Shown: positions 6,969-10,042 of the stretch, piece after piece
How positions within the stretch are numbered: the stretch's first letter is position 1
Layout: the number at the start of each line of letters is the position of its first letter
Origin: an uncultured Lysobacteraceae bacterium
Lineage (GTDB): Bacteria; Pseudomonadota; Gammaproteobacteria; Xanthomonadales; Xanthomonadaceae
Reading direction: 5' to 3'
Assembly (NCBI GenBank): GCA_946482565.1
Contig: CAMLSB010000059.1
Coordinates: forward strand, 1 to 10,042
Length of the DNA: 10,042 nt
Notes under the pieces: model-generated
Seen by the model: only the letters and a program-made list of their open reading frames with translations
Database searches by the model: none
Told to the model about the DNA's origin: nothing
Made by a program: the position numbers and the translations under genes

Positions 6969-6993
6969 GGACGGGGAACTTGAGGTTGACCGG

Positions 6994-7008
6994 GCCTGCG
7001 TGGCAGGC
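6994..7008. promoter_or_regulatory. Inverted repeat in the divergent mrcB/glycosyltransferase control region
   Basis: GCCTGC and GCAGGC form a perfect 6-bp inverted repeat around a GTG spacer, 26 bases upstream of the mrcB start and 8 bases before the putative extended -10 of the glycosyltransferase. The position would suit an operator acting on one or both genes. At this G+C content such short palindromes also arise by chance. The rest of 6969-7115 shows no clear sigma-70 promoter for mrcB and no terminator. Confidence 0.25.
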
Positions 7009-7015
7009 GCGTGGA

Positions 7016-7024
7016 TGCGACAAT
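7016..7024 (+). promoter_or_regulatory. Possible extended -10 promoter for the glycosyltransferase gene
   Basis: TGCGACAAT fits an extended -10 element (TG, one base, then GACAAT, matching 4 of 6 with TATAAT). No matching -35 box lies 16-18 bases upstream; a TTGACC at 6986-6991 is 27 bases away, too far. If used, transcription would begin near 7030, excluding the GTG 7011 and ATG 7023 codons as translation starts and leaving a leader of about 85 bases before TTG 7116. Confidence 0.35.
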
Positions 7025-7102
7025 GGCCCTGCGGGCCGGCGAAGCGCCGAGTCTAGCGCAGGCGGCGCGACGACCCGCGCCGACATTCCCTTCCAGTCAG
7101 CC

Positions 7103-7106
7103 GGAG
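7103..7106 (+). promoter_or_regulatory. Ribosome binding site favouring TTG 7116
   Basis: GGAG ends 9 bases before TTG 7116. This is the best Shine-Dalgarno match in the leader, and codons downstream of it switch to the strong G/C third-position bias of this genome, whereas 7011-7115 in the same frame uses several A/T-ending codons (AGT, CTA, CGA CGA, ACA). Confidence 0.45.
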
Positions 7107-7115
7107 TGCAGCGGT

Positions 7116-9209
7116 TTGTCGGCAGAGGCCCGGTTCCTGATCGAGCGCGCGGCGGGACTGCTGCGGCGCGGCGCGGCCAGCCTGCGAACGCGCGGCTGGC
7201 GCGCGACGCTGGCGCAGGCGTGGGAACGGATCGTTCCCGTGCCGGTGGCCGCCGAGGCCCTCTGGTTCCCGCCCGCCGCTCCGTTCGCGCCATTCGCCGT
7301 GCCGGCTTCGGATGCGCCGCGTGCGAGCATCGTGATCCCGGTGTACGGGCAACTCGCGCACACCCTGGCCTGCCTGCGCGCGCTGGCGGCGCATCCGCCG
7401 GCCACGCCCGTCGAAATCATCGTCGTGGATGACGCATCCACCGACGACACCCCGGGCGTGCTGCCGCGCATCGAAGGCCTGCGCTACCACCGGCGGGCCA
7501 CGAACGGGGGCTTCATCGCCACGTGCAACGACGGCGCCGCGATGGCCCGCGGCGAATTCCTCGTTTTCCTCAACAACGACACGGTGCCGCAGCCCGGTTG
7601 GCTGGATGCGCTGCTGGCCACGTTCGACGCCGTCCCTGGCGCGGGACTCGTGGGCGCGCAGCTGCTGTATCCGGACGGACGGCTGCAGGAAGCCGGCGGC
7701 GTGGTGTTCCGCGACGGCAGCGCCTGGAACTACGGCCGCTTCGGCGCGCCGTCCGATCCCCGCTACCGCTACCTGCGCGACGCCGACTACGTGAGCGGGG
7801 CCGCGATCATGGTCCCGCGCGCGCTGTTCGCCGCGGTCGGCGGCTTCGACGCGCACTACGCGCCGGCCTACTACGAGGACACCGACCTCGCCTTCGCGGT
7901 GCGCGCTGCGGGACGGCGCGTGCTGTACCAGCCGGCCGCGCGCGTGGTCCATGACGAAGGGGCCACGTCGGGCACCGACACCGGAAGCGGGCCGAAGGCT
8001 GCCCAGGCGCACAACCAGGGGCGTTTCGCCGCGCGGCGCGCCGCGGAACTGGCGGGCTTCCCCGACCCCGGTACCGTTCCGACGCCGGCGCTGCTGCATC
8101 GCGGCCAGCCGCAGGTGTTGATCATGGATGCGCTGGTCCCGCAACCCGACCGCGATTCGGGTTCGCTGCGGCTGGTGAACCTGATGCGGCTGCTGCGCGA
8201 GGAAGGCGCGCATGTCGTGTTCCTTCCCCTCGGGCGCGAAGGCGCGAGCCGCTATGCCGAAGCGCTGCAGCAACTCGGCGTGGAGACCTGGCACGCGCCC
8301 TTCGTGCGCGGGATTCCCGCGTGGCTCCGCGAACATGGCCATCGGTTCGCCAGCGTGCTCGCCAGCCGGCACTACGTGGCGCGCGAAGTGCTGCCGCTGC
8401 TGCGGGCGCACGCACCGCAGGCGCGGCTGCTCTTCGACAGCGTCGACCTGCACTTCCTGCGCGAACGGCGCGAAGCGGAACTCGCCGGCGACCAAGCAGG
8501 GATGCGCATGGCCGAACGCACCCGCCGCCGCGAGCTCGACGTCATCGCGCGCAGCGACGCGACGCTGGTGGTGAGCACGGCCGAGCGCGACCTGCTCGCA
8601 CGCGAGGCGCCGGGCGCGCGGGTCGAGGTCCTGTCGAACCTGCACCAGGTGGCGGGGCCGGGGCTTCCGTTCGCGCAGCGCCACGACCTGGTCTTCGTCG
8701 GCGGCTTCCGCCATCCGCCAAACGTGGATGCGGTGCTGTGGTTCGCGCGCGACATCTTCCCGCGGATCCGCGCGGCGCTGCCGGACCTCCGCTTCCACTG
8801 CATCGGCGGCGACGTGCCGCGCGAGATCGCGGCGCTGGCCACGGCGCCGGGCATCGTCGTGCATGGCCACGTGCCGGACATCGATCCATACATGGATGGT
8901 TGCCGCGTGGCCGTGGCGCCACTGCGCTACGGCGCCGGCGTGAAGGGCAAGGTCAACCTGAGCATGGCGCACGGCCAGCCGGTGGTGGCGACGCCGTGCG
9001 CAGTGGAAGGCATGCACCTCGTGGGTGGCGCGGACGTCCTGGTCGCCGGGGACGCGGATGCGTTCGCCGATGCGGTCATGCGCCTGTATCGCGACGAAAC
9101 GCTATGGCAGCGCCTGGCCGCGGGCGGGCTTGCGAACGTGGCGGAGCATTTTTCCGCGGATGCCGCGCGCGACGTGGTGCGGCGGCTGCTGTTGCCCGGC
9201 TCGACGTAG
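7116..9209 (+). CDS. Two-domain glycosyltransferase (GT2 plus GT4-like)
   Basis: From TTG 7116 the protein has 697 residues; GTG 7011 or ATG 7023 would add 31-35 poorly biased residues, and I prefer 7116 for its GGAG site and codon use. After a helical start, a GT-A fold family 2 domain spans about 70-320: SIVIPVYGQ (71-79), IIVVDDAST (101-109), NGGF (130-133), the DXD-equivalent FLNND (151-155), GGFD and YYEDTDLAFAVRAAG (252-266), typical of rhamnosyl- and related transferases. From about 334 to the end is a GT-B, GT4-like domain: an N-terminal Rossmann part (QVLIMDALVPQPDRDSGS), then VFVGGFRHPPNVDAV (526-540), GAGVKGKVNLSMAHGQPVVA (606-625) and E631. Such fusions usually build O-antigen, exopolysaccharide or capsule repeats at the cytoplasmic side of the inner membrane, each domain adding one sugar; donor and acceptor cannot be read from sequence. 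No transmembrane segment is seen. No other polysaccharide gene is in the window, so it looks solitary. It converges on relA with 5 bases between stops. Confidence 0.9.
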   Translation: MSAEARFLIERAAGLLRRGAASLRTRGWRATLAQAWERIVPVPVAAEALWFPPAAPFAPFAVPASDAPRASIVIPVYGQLAHTLACLRALAAHPPATPVEIIVVDDASTDDTPGVLPRIEGLRYHRRATNGGFIATCNDGAAMARGEFLVFLNNDTVPQPGWLDALLATFDAVPGAGLVGAQLLYPDGRLQEAGGVVFRDGSAWNYGRFGAPSDPRYRYLRDADYVSGAAIMVPRALFAAVGGFDAHYAPAYYEDTDLAFAVRAAGRRVLYQPAARVVHDEGATSGTDTGSGPKAAQAHNQGRFAARRAAELAGFPDPGTVPTPALLHRGQPQVLIMDALVPQPDRDSGSLRLVNLMRLLREEGAHVVFLPLGREGASRYAEALQQLGVETWHAPFVRGIPAWLREHGHRFASVLASRHYVAREVLPLLRAHAPQARLLFDSVDLHFLRERREAELAGDQAGMRMAERTRRRELDVIARSDATLVVSTAERDLLAREAPGARVEVLSNLHQVAGPGLPFAQRHDLVFVGGFRHPPNVDAVLWFARDIFPRIRAALPDLRFHCIGGDVPREIAALATAPGIVVHGHVPDIDPYMDGCRVAVAPLRYGAGVKGKVNLSMAHGQPVVATPCAVEGMHLVGGADVLVAGDADAFADAVMRLYRDETLWQRLAAGGLANVAEHFSADAARDVVRRLLLPGST

Positions 9210-9214
9210 CCCGG

Positions 9215-10042
9215 TCAGGCGCGCCGCGCGCGCTCCACGCCCGGCAAGGCCTCGAGCCTGCCGAGCAGGCGCGCGAGGTGGCCGAAATCCGACACCCGGA
9301 CGCGCAGGCGCAGGCGCACCCGCCCGCCTCCGCGGCCGGCGCCGCCGCCTTCGCCGTGGATGCCGATGACGTGCGCATCCTCCTGCGCGATCAGGTTGGT
9401 GAGGTCCTTGAGCAGCCACTTGCGGTCGATCGCATCCACCTGCAGGTCGACTTCGCTCCCGCCCGTGGCCGGCCCGCCACCGCCCGCCGCCGAGTTCCAT
9501 TCCACAGGCAGCACGCGTCCCGGCTGCGCGGCGCCGAGCCGCCGGAAGGTGGCGCAATCGGCGCGATGCACGCTGACGCCGCGCCCGCGCGTGAGGTAGC
9601 CGGCGACCGGCTCGCCCGGCAGCGGTTGGCAGCAGCGCGCCATCTGCATCAGCAGGTTGGCGACGCCAACGACGGTCGCGGCGGAGCCCTTGCCGGGCTT
9701 GCGGCGCGGCGCGGCGCGCGCGGGTGCCTGCGGCTGCAGGTGCGCATGCGTCGATTGCGGCGCGGCCGCCGCGGCGCGCGCGCGTTCGTGCTCGGACAGC
9801 GCACGCAGCACCTGGTGCGGGCCGACGTCGCCAAGCGCGACCAGCACCTGCAGGTCGTCCACCGCATCCACGTTGAAGCGGCGCAGCACCGGCGCCAGGT
9901 CCGCGTGCTGCAGGCCGACGCGCTTGAGTTCGCGCTCGAGCAGTTCGCGCCCGGCCTGCAGGTTGCGGGCACGGTCGAGGCGGTGGAACCAGGTGCGCAC
10001 CTTCTCGCGCGAGCGCGCGCTGGCCAGGAATCCGTTCGAAGC
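9215..10042 (-). CDS. relA: GTP pyrophosphokinase RelA, C-terminal third (5' end outside window)
   Basis: The frame enters from the right edge (first visible residues ASNGFLASARSREK) and stops at TGA 9217-9215; the GTG at 10000 is internal. The 275 visible residues are the regulatory C-terminus of a long RelA/SpoT-type (p)ppGpp synthetase that senses uncharged tRNA on stalled ribosomes. A helical region comes first, then a variable Ala/Arg/Pro linker (about 85-118). Next is the zinc-finger-like domain with ARCCQPLPGE (C137, C138) and HRADC (D162, C163), spaced as Cys612, Cys613, Asp637 and Cys638 of E. coli RelA. Last is an ACT/RRM domain from about 180 containing VDLQVDAIDRKWLLKDLTN. The CCQP wording favours RelA over SpoT, whose motif usually reads KCCxPIPGD. 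A Gly-rich loop, EGGGAGRGGG, interrupts the ACT strands and may be lineage-specific. The synthetase, pseudo-hydrolase and TGS domains lie outside, so catalytic state cannot be judged. Confidence 0.93.
   Translation of the reverse strand, partial: ASNGFLASARSREKVRTWFHRLDRARNLQAGRELLERELKRVGLQHADLAPVLRRFNVDAVDDLQVLVALGDVGPHQVLRALSEHERARAAAAAPQSTHAHLQPQAPARAAPRRKPGKGSAATVVGVANLLMQMARCCQPLPGEPVAGYLTRGRGVSVHRADCATFRRLGAAQPGRVLPVEWNSAAGGGGPATGGSEVDLQVDAIDRKWLLKDLTNLIAQEDAHVIGIHGEGGGAGRGGGRVRLRLRVRVSDFGHLARLLGRLEALPGVERARRA

Noticed and set aside
4476..6983. 835-codon open frame on the + strand opposite mrcB
   Set aside because: It is antisense to a clear PBP1B with all catalytic motifs. Its product is Arg/Ala/His-rich with no family motif. 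Long antisense frames are common in GC-rich genomes with strong third-position bias.
6986..6991. TTGACC as a -35 box
   Set aside because: The spacing to the -10-like GACAAT at 7019 is 27 bases, well outside the 16-18 usual for sigma-70 promoters.
7053..9017. 654-codon open frame on the - strand opposite the glycosyltransferase
   Set aside because: The product is Arg/His-rich without domains, while the + strand frame shows full GT2 and GT4-like motifs. It is a shadow frame.
9205..9240. Possible transcription terminator between the glycosyltransferase and relA
   Set aside because: The stops are 5 bases apart and I see no stem followed by a T-run on either strand. GC-rich stems here are not diagnostic.

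Overview
This is a GC-rich stretch of roughly 70% G+C with very strong G/C bias at third codon positions. It is packed with housekeeping genes whose sequences look like a gammaproteobacterium of the Xanthomonadaceae/Lysobacteraceae type (Lysobacter, Luteimonas and relatives). This placement rests on protein resemblance, codon use and gene order recalled from knowledge, not on a search. There are no mobile elements, CRISPR arrays, rRNAs or tRNAs, and no stretch above 150 bases lacks a gene.

Layout: (1) Bases 2-1961, + strand, form a translationally coupled set. It holds the C-terminal part of a TonB-type energy transducer (cut by the left edge), a six-helix membrane protein of unknown function (GTGA overlap), and tsaB for tRNA t6A modification (ATGA overlap). 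(2) Bases 1832-6968, - strand, form a second compact set read right to left. It holds mrcB (bifunctional penicillin-binding protein 1B), a small TPR-like lipoprotein joined to it by an ATGA overlap, and after 23 bases the Fe-S DNA helicase yoaA. The 3' ends of tsaB and yoaA collide and overlap by 130 bp. (3) A 147-bp divergent control region (6969-7115) precedes a + strand two-domain glycosyltransferase (GT2 followed by a GT4-like domain). (4) At the right edge, - strand, is the C-terminal third of relA, whose stop codon lies 5 bases from the glycosyltransferase stop.

How the genes may work together: the clearest functional unit is mrcB plus the lipoprotein. PBP1B carries a UB2H-like regulatory region, and the lipoprotein has the features expected of an outer-membrane PBP1B activator of the LpoP kind known from Pseudomonas. 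It would reach through the peptidoglycan to switch on the synthase. YoaA downstream is a DNA-damage-tolerance helicase, so its place in this operon is a linkage rather than an obvious shared pathway. tsaB and yoaA are also close neighbours in E. coli, so that adjacency looks old, though the convergent arrangement differs.

I did not find a convincing wholly new system. The items most worth a second look are the mrcB/lipoprotein pair, the uncharacterised membrane protein between tonB and tsaB, the 130-bp antisense gene overlap, and nine GCGATCGC octamers confined to about 3 kb of the window.
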